The notes beneath the pieces are model-generated. The model worked only from the letters and a program-made list of their open reading frames with translations. It was not told where the DNA came from and searched no databases. Shown here piece by piece: positions 11,312 through 22,849 of a DNA stretch of 58,801 nt (position 1 is its first letter; every line of letters begins with the position of its first letter). A program made the translations under genes and the position numbers. Source of the stretch: Branchiostoma floridae (taxonomy: Eukaryota > Chordata > Leptocardii > Amphioxiformes > Branchiostomatidae); the NCBI RefSeq assembly GCF_000003815.2, contig NC_049983.1, forward strand, positions 15,998,246 to 16,057,046. Reading direction: 5' to 3'.

Positions 11312-14300
11312 GTTAGAAACTTCATAGTTTTTGCCATTTGTCTTCCTATAGTATACAGCTAGGAAGTTTGCTCCTGTAATTATATATATACTGTCACTTT
11401 TTCTGTTTGCTCGGTTAAAACGGAGTGTCGTTCAGTGTCTAAAATAAATAAATACTTACACGTACCTCTTGTTCGGAGCGCCAGCTACTTTTGACACTTT
11501 CGCTTCCATTTGCGAACAACATAAATCGAGAATATGTTGATATTGATCCTAATGTCATTTACACAAGCTCTACTATGGGCCGCCTAACAGTTTCCTACAC
11601 GGTGCTTCAGCAAGACGCCCAGTCTTGATATGCTCTGAACATGCTGTGGTTTTCAACATTATTAAACGTCCTTACGGTAATCAATGTTGTATTTTATGAC
11701 ACCACTATGACAGCGTTCCTGTTGGGAGGGTGCTCGGTGATGGTGGAGGCCTGTTGTCTTCCCAAACAGTTTGAGTGCACCGCTGGTCTTCAGAACGCCA
11801 CTTTCAGGGGCGGGAAGCTGGGTAAGTTTGGTGACATTTTGAAGTCTTCTTTTCCACGATCGTACATTATGTTTAATCTGTGGGACTTGTAAATCACAAT
11901 TCTTATAAAGCACATTAACAGATGACGAACTTTCAGTAACAGGTACATGTACTTTTCTGTGGCGAGTACCTCAATACGTATTATCGAAAGATTGCTTTTT
12001 TGGCGAGGCCACAGAGGCGGAGCCTTCATATAGCACTAGAACCTTGATGCAAACAATAGTTACCTGCATGTATGCAGGTATGGTTTTCACGGGCGTGGGA
12101 AAATTTGGAAGCTGGGGATTTAGGGCGCTGTATCTCAAGAACGGATGGTGCGGGCATGACGATTTTTGGTACGCGGGTTGGGGGTGGTGGCCTGACACTC
12201 AGGTTTGATTTTGGGCCTCCTGGCGCTTGAACTTGACATTGCAGGTGGCATTTTTTGTGTTTTGGGGGCACTTTTGGCGCTGTGTGTCCGGAATGATACG
12301 CGCCATTGCGACGATTTTTGGTGCATGGGTGGGAAGTTGTTGCCTGTTGCCTAGGATTGACTTTGGGCCTTGTCGCGTTTGAACTTGACGCGCTGTCGAA
12401 TTTTGTGTCCGGGAGGGGTATTTCCGGAGTTATATCTTCTGAACGGTTGGTGCGGGCGCAATGATATTTGGCACATGTGTTGGCGGTGGCTGAATAATTC
12501 TCAATTTTGATTTTGGCGCCCTTGGTGCTTGAACTTGACATTCCAGGTTACCTTTTGTGCGGGCACTGCTCGTGCGCTGTATCTCCGGAACGCAAGGTGC
12601 CATCGTGTTGCTATTTGTTACGTGGGTTTGTGCTGGTGTCCTGGTGGTCAGGTTTGATTTTGGGCCTCCTAGTGCTTGAACTTGATACTGTAGGTCCTAC
12701 AGTATCAAGTTCAGTGTAGGTTGACCCTGTTTTTGTGTGGTTGGGGCATCCCCCCAATATCTGCTTGGTTTGGTTGGGTTTGGGTTGATTGATAGGTCTT
12801 TAAGCTTAGGTGTAGAATCGTCATCTGTTTTTGCACTGGCTTCTGCCACCTTCAATGTATCAGGTTACTTTGTATCAACAGTGTTTCCAGCCAGATGACG
12901 GTTCAGTTCAGTTTGTACTAGTATCTGTTGCTGTTAGGTACAATTTGAGTTTGCTTCTTAGTCTTTGTGGTGTTTTGAGAGTTTAAAGTTCTGGTGCAAG
13001 TTCCTTTACCCTGTTTGGCAATCAGAAGAAGATACAACTTTCTAAAGTGGAGGAGAAATGTATAGAGCTTGAGTGTAAGAGAAAGGTATGTATTATTATT
13101 ATTATTAATCCTGTGTTTCTTGTTGTTTCTTTGGGGATGCCATTTCCGTATTGTATGCAGGTAATTTGTAGTTTGGGGCTAGTCATGGTCGCTTGATTTT
13201 TGGGCCTGCTTAATCTATAGTACATACATGGTTAAGTGGTAGAAGCTTTGTTCTATTTTAAATTTGGTATCGTTTGTTGCATTTTGTCACTTAGGTTTAG
13301 GTTTTAGTTGGATGTTTGAATAATAATATCATATCACCCTGGGGACTAACTGTTGCTGCTGGATGGGAGCTACCACTATTCTATGTTGTCTATGGAACTA
13401 CTGTAAAAACTTAATTGGTCAAATTATGCAAATAACCTTCCAGTGTCAAGTGTTATAGCACTCCAGAAATAAATCTTTAATGAATATCATTGCCACACTA
13501 AGGAGATTTAGCAGCTGCATTAGGTCAGTACATTGAAATAGGAAGATATCAGTACTGAATATATCATATGTGACAGAATAACTACAAGGGCCATCTGAGA
13601 CAAAAAAGGTAGGAAAAGTCGTCTCAACAAATTCAAGGTACTGTGGTTGGTTACATGGTTAAGAAATCCAAAATAAGTAATGTTCATCCATGCCCAAACT
13701 TACACATTCCGAAAATGGAATTTCAGACTTTTGCATGGTGCACATTTTCCAACCACGCAAACACGGACAAAAAGGGAAAAAGATACACAATAGGTCTACA
13801 GACACCCAATACATTTCATGCAGGCCTGAGGTCTACGAACTCTTGTTACTTACTTTATTTCTTTATCAGAATCTATCACACTTAAGAATTTCACGTTGGG
13901 TTTTTAGCTGTCAATTGGCCATACATCGAATTTTTGCTTTCCATGAATTTCAGAGAAATTGTGGCCAAGTATGGACTAAGTCGCAAGCATCCAAACATCA
14001 ACTTACTATATCCTTTATCCCACAGATGTGTCATCGACGGTGTTTATGCATTCAGTCGATTTGGTCAACAAGAAAGTTTCCTATGTTGGACAAAGTTTCA
14101 AGATCGTGCAAGATTACAACAAGGTTAGCTGAAATGAGATATTAAAATTGTTACTTTTATTGTTCTGTAACGAATTTGCTCATGAGGTCAAGGTCAAAGG
14201 ACCTCGAGCTAATGTTCAGCATATATCTTATCACAGGTCGGGTTTGATGAAAGAGCTGGGCTGTCTACCTGGGCTGTCTACCTGGGCTGTCTACCTGGCC

Positions 14301-15767
14301 TGGCTATCACGTCAGGCTACTCAGATACCCCCATTCATAGCCCCATCATATGGCACTCAGCTGATTGACAGGCATAGTAATTGCTAATCTCCAACCTGTC
14401 AGTGACCTGAGGCTGGCCTGTCCATGTGCACCACTGGCTGGGCCCTTCGGGAATGCGTCTGGGAGGCATTCCTTGCAGGAACAAGTACCAGCACTGTGTG
14501 TAGTAATAATTATGGGGACGTGTCCCAGATCCTAATTTTGAAGCTGTTTAGTCTTGCATTTCAGGACTACATGTATTCCTAAAAGCTGTTAGTCAGGACT
14601 ATTCCTAAAATGAAGTATTTGCAAAGTAACAGATGACTCCGATTTCACATGTTATATAAAACCTAGTCTATAAGATACTCCTTTATCATTCTATTTGTAA
14701 AAAGATTTTATAACGGTAAGGTTTTCTTGTTATTCCGGCAATATGGCATTACTAGTATATGTACTAGATTAGTCTGAAAATTGCAAGCTAGTAATTACTT
14801 AGTTAGTATTTTGTTTGTTCATATATGCCCCTGTGGTGAAATCTTGCCTGGCCAATCTTCTCGGACTTCTACCTTGTTGTGTTGGGCAAATGTTTGACCT
14901 AGAAAACAGAGGTCCTGGGTTCATATCCTTTGACATGTCACAAAAGCTGTGCTGGTAATACAGGACTTTCCCCTGGACTCCATCCAATTGTACAAGGTTG
15001 GAGAGATTATTGGCAGTGGAAGGAGAGGATTTGGCTCTGTCCTGGACACAAAAATTGTCCAGTGGATAACAATCTAAAAGGCTATGTGACTACCCACAGG
15101 GTCTTCCCCAGAGGATGGAACAAGGGCGGCCCTCCATTATGTTCCTGGCCCCGACTATAACGTTACTACTTCTAAAATTTAGTGTGTTTCTTCCTATTTT
15201 CCTGGTTAGGCTTGCTAAAATTCATGACAATTCACAGATTTTTGTGCCAAGCGGTGTCACTTTTCCAATCAGCATTGGCTGCTAAAACTTGTGAATGGGC
15301 GATGATAAAAACAATAGTCGTTTCACTATTGCTAAAGGAATTGCTATTATTCTTGGAGAACTTGACACCTTCTGTCATTTCAAAATGATCCTATTTTCAT
15401 GAAAACACTTAAACAGTGCAAACGTGTTTACTTCACAATCTTTACACTTTACAATCTCAACTTGTCAGAAAATAAGATTAATTTTTCCAAAAAATAGTCA
15501 TCTTACCGTCAGGTTATTTTTGCCAGTCTCTCCACTATACTAAAATTTCTGGGGAGAAACCTGACCAAGAGTGTATATGTCAATATGGCATACTAGTATA
15601 GAGAACAAGGAGGTACATGTAATTATACCCCCCCTGGTCAGTACAACTTTAGCTTTACGGTGATTTATGCTCGTCTTTCTTGTACTAGCTGAGATTTTCT
15701 GTCCTAGAAGATAGATATTCAATAAAGAAACAAATTTCACACATACACACAAGCGCGCACACACACA

Positions 15768-15807
<40 letters not shown>

Positions 15808-18800
15808 GCTGGTATTTGTGTTCCTGCAAGGAATGCCTACCAGACACATTCCCGAAGGGCCCAGCCAGTGGTGCACATGGACAGGCCAGCCTCAGGTCAC
15901 TGGCAGGTTGGAGATTAGCAATTACTATGCCTGTCAATCAGTTGAGTGCCATATGATGGGGCTATGAATGGGGGTATCTGAGTAGCCTGGCGTGATAGCC
16001 AGGCCAGGTAGACAGGCCAGGTATACAGGCCAGGTAGACAGCCCAGCTCTTTCATCGAACCCTCACAGGTCTGCCTAAACACCATAAACGACTCTAATAT
16101 GCAGTGTATATGGGGCAACGACCTTGTGTATGCTCTGGAGACATTGTTTATACATTTATGAATTTTAAAAATGCAGCAAGCCCTATGTATTCACCAGTTA
16201 TTTCGAGTTATTCCGGTTTTAAGATGAAAGCAATTCTTGGCCACCATGTTGGATCATGCTTGCTAACATTTGAGGCTGAAAAACACTTAGTGTACAAGTT
16301 TTATGAGTTGACAATGATAGAATTGCGGTTTGCAATAATCTATAAATCAACAGCTTCCATAGTTTGATATCCTGTCGTCTATGGAGCCGAGGAAGGTATC
16401 GAGAACTTCCCCATGCAGACTCCTAGCACGGACGATCCTACATGGCGGCCAAGAATTGCTTCGATCTTGAAATCAGCGAACTAACTTGAAATAACTGGTG
16501 AATACGCTGGAGTTGCTTTTTTTTTTTTAATTTCATAAATGTATAAACATTGTCTCCAGAGCGTACACAATGTCTTTGTCCCATATACACTGCTTATTAG
16601 AGTCGTTTGTGGTCGTTTGTGGAGTTTAGGCAGACCGTCTTATCACCCAGCATTTTAATCCATAAAAGTACTTTGTGTGTGTGTGTGCGCGCGTGTGTGT
16701 GTGTGAGAGTGCGTTTGTATTCATCTTCAAATGGGGTTTTTGTTCCTACTAAACCCTACGTATTTCAAATTGTTTTAACAAGATGTTATGTTTGCATATT
16801 CCTACACACAGGTATTTATCAGAATTTGTCAGTATATAGTGTGAGGCTAATTGTGCATCCTCTTCTTGTAGATGATGCAGTATACCATCAGCCAGTGGTA
16901 CTGTAGGGTCAGTAAGCTGACTACACCAATACATGACTGCATGCCTGGTAGGTAACATACATTAGCATAATTCCACCAGGTGCCATTATAGTGGGTCTGC
17001 ATGCTCTTTTCCGTAAGGCGTAGGCAGGCTATTTTTATTTCCCGTAACTCGTAGGGAAAACCATCTTATGTACGTAATTCTTAGTGAAGTGGCCAAATTT
17101 AGCGTAATTGCCTTCCTTGATTTAGCGTAATACGTAGGGTGTTCTTCTGAATTCAGCGTAAATCGTTGTCGGGACCCCCCATGCAGACCCTCATTATACC
17201 GCCACCTCAAAAAACGTTGTTATAGAGGCCTTTTCAAGATTATCTTCAACACCTAAATATCAGAATTGTATTACATTTAGGATATTTAACATTCTGTGTT
17301 CAAGACAATCTTGGGAAGACCTCTTTACTAACGTTTTTTGAGGTGGCGGTATTATGACACCTGGTGTAAATATGATAGTCGATGTTACATGTACATGTTG
17401 GGAGAATCATTTAAAATGTGCCTGGTATAAATAGCATATTATCATGTTAACTTTCGCAAAATGGAAACATATTGTATTTGCTATGTTTCTTCTTCCAACA
17501 AACGTGGTCAATGACCTAAGCCAGACAACTGTCACCATGGTTACTGGTATGACACCATCTGATGATGTTCGATTACATGATGTAGCAACTGGTATCCAGG
17601 AGAGAGCAGAGGGTCTGGTGAACATACAGGATGAATGTGTTTAATTATATGAAGAATGAACAGAGCAGTAGTAGGCTAGACGATGTGAAGTTAAACAGTG
17701 TGTATTTGCTGGCAAGTGTTACATTTCTAGTTAATAATCAATCGGTCTGTGGTAGACTTCGAGCCACACCCGTGAAGGTTAAAAACCCATCACATTGAAA
17801 AATCTCAAATGTAACAGTTTACTGCAATGTCTATAATGCAGCTTGCAGAATTGTAGAATGACGAGACACCTGCACCCAGGGGTATTTTACCATTACTATG
17901 ACTGCGATACAATCAACTATCAACAAATGACATGTTGTCTAAATTTTTTCTAGCGAATGCAACAATTGCGACGTCAATGGCCATGGGAGGGCCCAAGGGC
18001 ATCATGATGGATGTATACGACATTGAGAAAATATCCCCTGGGGCAAGGCTTCCGTTCAAGGGGACACTCTCACTCAACCAAGAGGGCTGCGTTCCTTTTT
18101 CAGAAATTCTAAAGACCGGTAAGTAAAAGGTTAATTAATGTCATCATTGGCTTACATACTCTTACATACTCATCATCAGCTGTTGGGTGAAGGTAGCCCC
18201 AAACACATTTTGTTGGAGCAGTGGATTGTAATCCATAGTGGGGTCAGTATTGGGAGGCAGAGCCCAAACCTCTCCTTCCACTACTTTTCACCTCCCCAAA
18301 CCGAAGTCAGGTTACGTTTACACCTGGTTCATATACATATCAACAAGTATCGAAGAGCAATCTTGTTCATGTGAGGTGGCACGCTATACAGTACTTTAAG
18401 CTACTTCCTCATTTTTCAGAGGGCAGTATTGCAACCCTGGCATACGTCAACATGACTTACGGCATCAAGGACCCGTCAGTGTTTGACGTGCCCAGCCCTC
18501 CCTGTCCCAAGGACACTGACAACTTTGTGGTAAGCAAAGCTAAACAATCAAGGCCTTCATGTATTGCTAAATGGGTAAACATCCAAAAAGTAAACGGTTG
18601 CCGGAACGTGTGATAAACACTCATAACAAAAGCAATCTGAAAATGGTTTTCAGTTTACAACTTCCCGCCAAGAGACCTTTGGAATGGTAACGTTACCAAG
18701 GTTTGGCTTATTTGAGGTTGGCTTATTTGAAACACTTTCAGTTTCATTCACTTTGATCCTGTTATGCTGAGTTGAGGTAGAGTGACTGCTATGATTTTCT

Positions 18801-19231
18801 AATTACATTCCTTCAGTTTTTCCTTTATGGAAGACGCTTTTACAGTTTACTTGCAGTCAGTTACGGTTTCAATGCCTTACAAGGTCGTTTACAGGCTTTT
18901 CTTTCACTTAAATTGGGGGATTGCTTCACTGATGTTATATCATTAGCTTATGGCTTAGACCTTGCCCACATTGTCATGACTAGGGTTGATTTGAATTGAT
19001 ATCAACTGGGGATCCACCAGTGCCCAAATTGGCTTGCCAGATCCTTGGAGTTGCACAAGCCCAGAAAAAATAAAACGGCATAAGAAAAAGGTCACGATTT
19101 TCCCCATCAACCTCTGCTTGGAGGGTAAAATGATACAACATTAAGTAATAGAATAAATGTCCTATCTCTTACAGAACTCACTGCAGCAGCAGCCTGCACC
19201 GTCCTGGCCAGCACTTCCGACCCTGCCGTGA
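11290..19231 (+). CDS. Ependymin-related secreted glycoprotein, copy A (7 coding exons)
   Basis: Spliced CDS: 11290-11311, 11714-11821, 14026-14123, 16872-16947, 17954-18118, 18420-18529, 19175-19231; 211 codons. Exon 1 codes only MLKFLAI plus one base; joined to exon 2 it gives a signal peptide ending near VEA|CCLPKQ. Ependymin hallmarks follow: early CC...C, a WYC strand, DCMP-NAT, GCVPF, and FDVPSPPCP. There are three N-glycosylation sequons (QNATF, ANATI, NMTYG). The last exon codes a Pro/Trp-rich tail not typical of the family. All introns are GT-AG and phases are maintained; the weak point is the donor GTTAGA of exon 1 (GTAAGA in copy B). Ependymin-related proteins are secreted calcium- or lipid-binding proteins; the role here is unknown. 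Intact in this reading; introns 3 and 4 are enlarged by transposons. Confidence 0.85.
11714..11821 (+). CDS. Ependymin gene A, exon 2
   Basis: Acceptor GACAG before 11714; donor GTAAGT at 11822. Codes AFLLGGCSVMVEA, then the mature start CCLPKQFEC and an N-glycosylation sequon. 108 nt, the same as gene B. Confidence 0.85.
12070..12730 (+). repeat. Tandem array, ~150-bp unit, about 4 copies
   Basis: Units repeat 'gacgatttttggt...', 'ttgattttgggcc', 'gcttgaacttgacat' and 'gtatctccggaac' with divergence, at roughly 150-bp spacing in intron 2 of gene A. The array ends in a 37-bp hairpin (12677-12713). It has no counterpart in gene B. Confidence 0.85.
12677..12713. repeat. 37-bp perfect hairpin
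   Basis: Arms TGAACTTGATACTGTAG and CTACAGTATCAAGTTCA flank the 3-base loop GTC. It occurs at the last unit of the tandem array, where the unit sequence 'gcttgaacttgat' turns back on itself. Confidence 0.9.
14026..14123 (+). CDS. Ependymin gene A, exon 3
   Basis: Acceptor TCCCACAG, donor GTTAGC; 98 nt, phase 1 to phase 0. Codes DVSSTVFMHSVD... to ...QDYNK. Gene B has the same acceptor and donor strings. Confidence 0.85.
14240..16062. mobile_element. Nested non-autonomous element, 1.8 kb, 9-bp TSD TCACAGGTC
   Basis: Perfect 9-bp direct repeats TCACAGGTC flank it (14231-14239; 16063-16071). The terminal inverted repeats are about 250 bp (14240-14500 and 15805-16062), start GGGTTYGATGAAAGAGCTGG, and carry repeats of CTGTCTACCTGG. 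The interior has no recognisable transposase; a (CA)n tract lies near the right arm. Long TIRs with a 9-bp TSD suggest a Mutator-like element. The TSD spans the outer element's own TSD/TIR junction, so this insertion is the younger. Confidence 0.85.
15740..15806 (+). repeat. (CA)n microsatellite
   Basis: Interrupted CA array inside the nested element, next to its right inverted repeat. Confidence 0.95.
16668..16705 (+). repeat. (GT)n microsatellite
   Basis: GT/GC-alternating run in intron 3 of gene A. A shorter GT run occurs at the matching place in gene B (22262-22300), which supports homology of the intron 3 remnants. Confidence 0.9.
16872..16947 (+). CDS. Ependymin gene A, exon 4
   Basis: Acceptor CTTCTTGTAG; donor GTAGGT. 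76 nt, phase 0 to 1. Codes MMQYTISQWYC...TTPIHDCMP, the conserved Tyr/Cys strand and second Cys of the ependymin fold. Confidence 0.85.
16974..17366. mobile_element. MITE with its left inverted repeat split by a second MITE
   Basis: Outer ends CACCAGGTGYCATWATA (16974 and 17366 inward). The shared repeat continues with ACCGCCACCTCAAAAAACG at 17198 on the left and its complement ending at 17350. On the left the repeat is interrupted at ATTAT by 16990-17192. The reading of one split element, and not two adjacent ones, rests on the continuity of the inverted repeat across the break. It lies in intron 4 of gene A. Confidence 0.7.
16990..17192. mobile_element. 203-bp MITE nested at ATTAT
   Basis: Flanked by ATTAT (16985-16989; 17193-17197). 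Ends AGTGGGTCTGCATG and CATGCAGACCCTC are short inverted repeats. The interior repeats variants of GCGTAAT-CGTAGGG. Confidence 0.65.
17445..17720 (+). repeat. Dispersed repeat, copy 1 (second copy near 54.6 kb)
   Basis: Shares blocks GTGGAAACATATTGT-TTTGCT, GGTCAA-GACCT and GAACAGAGCAGTAG-T with 54590-54835. A 66-codon frame runs through it, but the frame is broken in the second copy, so I call it a repeat and not an exon. Confidence 0.65.
17954..18118 (+). CDS. Ependymin gene A, exon 5
   Basis: Acceptor TTTTTTCTAG; donor GTAAGT. 165 nt, phase 1 to 1. Codes ANATIAT...GGPKG...DVYDIEKISPG...GCVPFSEILKT, the central part of the ependymin domain. Confidence 0.9.
18420..18529 (+). CDS. Ependymin gene A, exon 6
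   Basis: Acceptor ATTTTTCAG; donor GTAAGC. 110 nt, phase 1 to 0. Codes EGSIATLAYVNMTYGIKDPS then VFDVPSPPCPKDTDNFV, the C-terminal conserved block. Confidence 0.9.
19175..19231 (+). CDS. Ependymin gene A, exon 7 (stop TGA)
   Basis: Acceptor TCTCTTACAG. Codes NSLQQQPAPSWPALPTLP then TGA (19229-19231). The frame and stop match gene B. The 3' UTR just after the stop is also similar between copies. Confidence 0.85.
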   Translation, partial: NSLQQQPAPSWPALPTLP

Positions 19232-19481
19232 TGTCGCTTAAAGGGCACATCAAAGAATCCCTCCAGACACCATCATCAAAGGACAAATGACCTGAAAATC
19301 TTTCATCTCTTCGTTGGTGTTTAACGTTGTTAACTCAAGTCAACATGAGAATAAGCTAGGAAGCATTAACGTCCTGACGTTCTGTGTAGTTCACAAGTAT
19401 TGTATGGTGTCTGTTTCTATATGTGTCCAGGGAGTCCTGAAAAACAGGCTGAAGCCTGAGCGATGTAACTCTGGTAAAGCA

Positions 19482-19487
19482 AATAAA
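19482..19487 (+). terminator. Poly(A) signal AATAAA of gene A
   Basis: AATAAA about 250 bp after the stop codon of gene A; the likely cleavage signal. Confidence 0.65.
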
Positions 19488-19569
19488 ATGAAAATGAAAT
19501 GAAATAGTTTCTATTTCATGAGTTTTTCCGGGTAAGTGTTTCAATGTAGTCTCAAAACAGATATAAGGC

Positions 19570-20030
19570 TGTCACAGATGCCCGCGGTTATAAAACGTTT
19601 ACGATCTTCTGAAACAAGCTTAACCCTTATACCTGCTTGAAGATTAATTAGTTTTATGGATACAATTAGGAATTGACCAGCAGACACAGACCACATACAC
19701 CTATCACAGAATTGACCAGCCATCTACTTCGTACTACAAACACTAGAAACCTATTGTAGCACGCACTGTAGGTTTTTAAGCACGTACTTGAAGGAGACAT
19801 AAGTGATCGCTCTAGTATGTTGTTATGGTGCGGATACTTGCAGCGTTTTACCCAACTTATGAGAGTTGTCAGACATCATAATATTCATTTGGGAAAGGTA
19901 ACATACCGGCAGAATTATAAACTGAATAGCATAACAGAATCCCTGTCTAGTACTGAAGAACGTTTACTTTACATTTCATGCTATCCTGAAGTACTAGTAG
20001 ATAACAAAGTAATCTGGCTTCACGAAGCGA
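19570..20030. repeat. Duplicated 5' flank, copy B
   Basis: Counterpart of 7320-7787 in the same orientation. It begins within about 100 bp after gene A's poly(A) signal, which places the duplication junction near 19.5 kb. Confidence 0.75.
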
Positions 20031-20099
20031 AGCTTTTCGCTGCTTTATATCATAGAGAACTCATAGTGGTTGTCAGGCCAGGTAGGAATGGTTGTTTCT

Positions 20100-20430
20100 A
20101 GGGGTGCGTATACGTACCAGTACAGAAATTTCAGGTCCAGGTCCGGTTCAGGTCCAGAGGATCAGGTCCAGGTCCAGACCTAACCCCGATTCAATATTTG
20201 AAAACTTGTGAATGGATGATACTCAAAACAATGGTCCATTTCGTTACAAAGAAGTCTGTTTTGTGAAATATTTGACTCCCACTGTCGTTTTGAAATCCTA
20301 CAAAGCTAACTGCCCTTGTACCATTGACTGTAAAACTTGGTAGAATTGACTATAGACTCTACCCTACTTCGCTCTTGTTATTTTCCCCGGCCGGTAAGCC
20401 CCAAAACGTGTGAATGCCTGTTCATATAAT
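20100..20430 (+). repeat. Dispersed repeat with CAGGTCCAGGTCCGGTTC motif, copy 1
   Basis: Similar to 21805-22090. Both start GT(A)CCGGTAC-like, then CAGGTCCAGGTCCGGTTCAG, and later share ATTGACTGTAAAACTTGGTA and AAAACGTGTGAATGCCTG. Probably two insertions of one transposon family, one upstream and one inside gene B. Confidence 0.75.
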
Positions 20431-20483
20431 ACGTTCATTTTCCACTAGGTTCAACATCGGGTCACCGATTTTTTTTTCAGATC

Positions 20484-20636
<153 letters not shown>

Positions 20637-20854
20637 AAACCTCTGCTTCGAGAATAGGTGTTTGGCTCAACTTTCACTAGTCGTGACAGAGCAGATATTC
20701 ACAGCTTTACATGTTTATTGTGCCGTAAAATGTTCCAGGGGCAGGGCCGCTAAACTACTGGTCTACGCACGCTTCCTATGTAAGAGACTGCGTCATTGGG
20801 TCGACATATACAACTTCTTTTTAATATAACTTTGGTGTAGGACTGAGAGCCAAA

Positions 20855-20965
20855 TGGAGGAAAGCCAATCTTTTGAGAAATAAAGAACTTGGTAACAGTC
20901 CTTGTATTATACTTTCCTGTGCGGGAATGGTAGAAATCTTATCACAGATCCCGACCCTATATCTG
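20855..20965 (+). repeat. Isolated unit of the 160-bp satellite
   Basis: Contains GAGAAATAAAGAACTTGGTA and GGGAATGGTAGAAA, the signature of the array at 24.6-26.0 kb, as a single unit upstream of gene B. Confidence 0.75.
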
Positions 20966-21149
20966 CTTGGAGATTTCTGCATTTAAGATTTATGATTAAC
21001 TTTGCTGAAGGGCACAGAAAGTGCACACCAAGGTCAACGTTCTGTAGGACCCTTCAGAAGCCTTAAATGGTTATTACGTCAATACCCTGTGCTCAGCGCA
21101 TTAACAGTATTTTCCTCTTAAACGTAAACAACTAGCTATTGTCAGAGAA

Positions 21150-21171
21150 ATGCTGAAGATCGTCTCAATCG
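21150..21171 (+). CDS. Ependymin gene B, exon 1 (22 coding nt)
   Basis: ATG CTG AAG ATC GTC TCA ATC G with a strong donor GTAAGA. This is the same micro-exon as in copy A. Confidence 0.8.
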
Positions 21172-22814
21172 GTAAGAATGAGAATCCATATAGAGGGTAA
21201 AGCAAAATGTCAGTTCTACACTTCTTTTTCTAGTCTACAGAGAGAGGCATATTTGCTCCTGTTATGTTGTCATTGACTGCTGTGTGTTCAGGGAATCGTG
21301 TCGTTTATTTATCAGCCTATATATTACATACTTCTCATGTCGAACGCTAGTTACCTTCGGCAAGCAGGTTGTGTTTTAGAATTTAGGTACCGTTTGTGGA
21401 CAGCGTACTACATAGAGCATTTGTGAATATTGATCTTGGACACTTAGTTCTATCACGAGGTACGTAACTGAACAGCTTCCTGTTGTACTGCAGCAGAACG
21501 TCCAGTTGTACATGTATATGACTTGCTCTGGACATTCTGCTGTTTTCAACGTTGTAAAACGTTATCAGCGTTGTATATAATGAAACCACTACCGTGTCTA
21601 CGATAGCGTTCTTGCTGGGAGGGTGCTCGGTGTTGGTGGAAGCCTGCTGTCTTCCCAAACAGTTTGAGTGCACCATTGGTCTTCAAAACGCCACTTTTGG
21701 AGGCGGGAAGCTTGGTAACTTTTCATATCTTCTTTTGCATGTACATTGAGGTTAAATATGTTAACCTTGTATATCATCCATGTATTATGTCTCTCTGGTA
21801 CCTTAGTAGTCACTAGGAGTGGGTACCGGTACAGAAACTTCAGGTCCAGGTCCGGTTCAGGTCCAGTGGATCAGGTCCAGGTCCGGACCTGAACCTGATT
21901 CAGTCTGAAAGAATCAGTTTGGTGGAGTATTAGGCTTACACTTGCGTTTTAAAATCCTACAACGCTAGCTGCACCTGTACGATTGACTGTAAAACTTGGT
22001 AGAAATGACTATAAACTATAATCTGTTTCGCTCTTGTTATTTTCTTCCACCTGCAAGCGCAAAACGTGTGAATGCCTGATCAAATAAAAATCTCTATATC
22101 CCCATGTTGTTCCACTAATAATATAATTTATCCCACAGATGTGTCAACGACGGGATTTATGCACTCAATGGATTTCATCAACAAGAAAGTCGCCTATGTT
22201 GGTCAGGACTTCAAGGTGCTGCAAGATTACAGCAAGGTTAGCTGAACTTAACATTAGATCTTTTAAATTGCTGTGTGTGTGTGTGCCTGCATGTGTGTTT
22301 GTATTCATCTGAAGATAGGTTGAAAAGTCATTAAAAATGATTTTTTTCTTCCTGAGAATGCTCTATACAATTCTAATTGTTCTAACAAAACATTATATTT
22401 GTATATTCCTACACACACACATGTATTTATCAGAATTTGTCAGTGTATTCTTATTAAGTGCAACTTTGTGTTGCTGATTGTGCGTTCTCTCCTTCTTGTA
22501 GATGATGCAGTATACCATCAGCAATGGGTACTGTACGGTCAATAAACTGATGAAGCCAATAGACAACTGCATATCTGGTCAGTATACTGGGGGCATCATT
22601 CTAAGGTGCCTGATATAGATAGCATATCATTAAACCAGTCTATTTAGGAGGATAGTGCAGCAAATGGTCATGGTGCCCCAATGACCCACTAGAAGATCAA
22701 GGGGTAGGTAAGGCAAGGAAACCAGTCTATGATAAACACTTTTGTACAATTGTTGCAGTGCTGTTCCCCTGCCAAATTTACACCTAGTTCTGTTTTCTTA
22801 CTCTACTTGAATTA

Positions 22815-22849
<35 letters not shown>

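Larger units (their letters stand above)
14235..16638. mobile_element. Foldback DNA element with 8-bp TSD CTTATCAC, split by a later insertion
   Basis: Flanked by CTTATCAC at 14227-14234 and 16639-16646. The left end AGGTC is separated from the rest of its inverted repeat (TGCCTAAAC at 16072 onward) by the nested 14240-16062 element. Right end GTTTAGGCAGACCGT. The arms, about 16072-16260 and 16380-16638, are long imperfect inverted copies, giving a palindromic element of about 570 bp without the nested DNA. An 8-bp duplication fits hAT-like elements. It lies in intron 3 of gene A and is absent from the 265-bp intron 3 of gene B. Confidence 0.8.

Noticed and set aside
11641-11892. 83-codon frame starting MLWFSTLLNV as the N-terminus of ependymin A
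   Set aside because: Copy B lacks this start and has an upstream stop at the matching place, while both copies have the conserved 22-nt first exon that splices in frame. The frame also runs past the GTAAGT donor into the intron.
12026-12541. 171-codon minus-strand frame
   Set aside because: It runs through the ~150-bp tandem array in the intron of ependymin A; its Pro/Lys-rich repeats follow the DNA repeat period. No domain or splice support.
17444-17644. 66-codon frame as an extra ependymin exon
   Set aside because: Not present between exons 4 and 5 in copy B; it belongs to a dispersed repeat also found at 54.6 kb.
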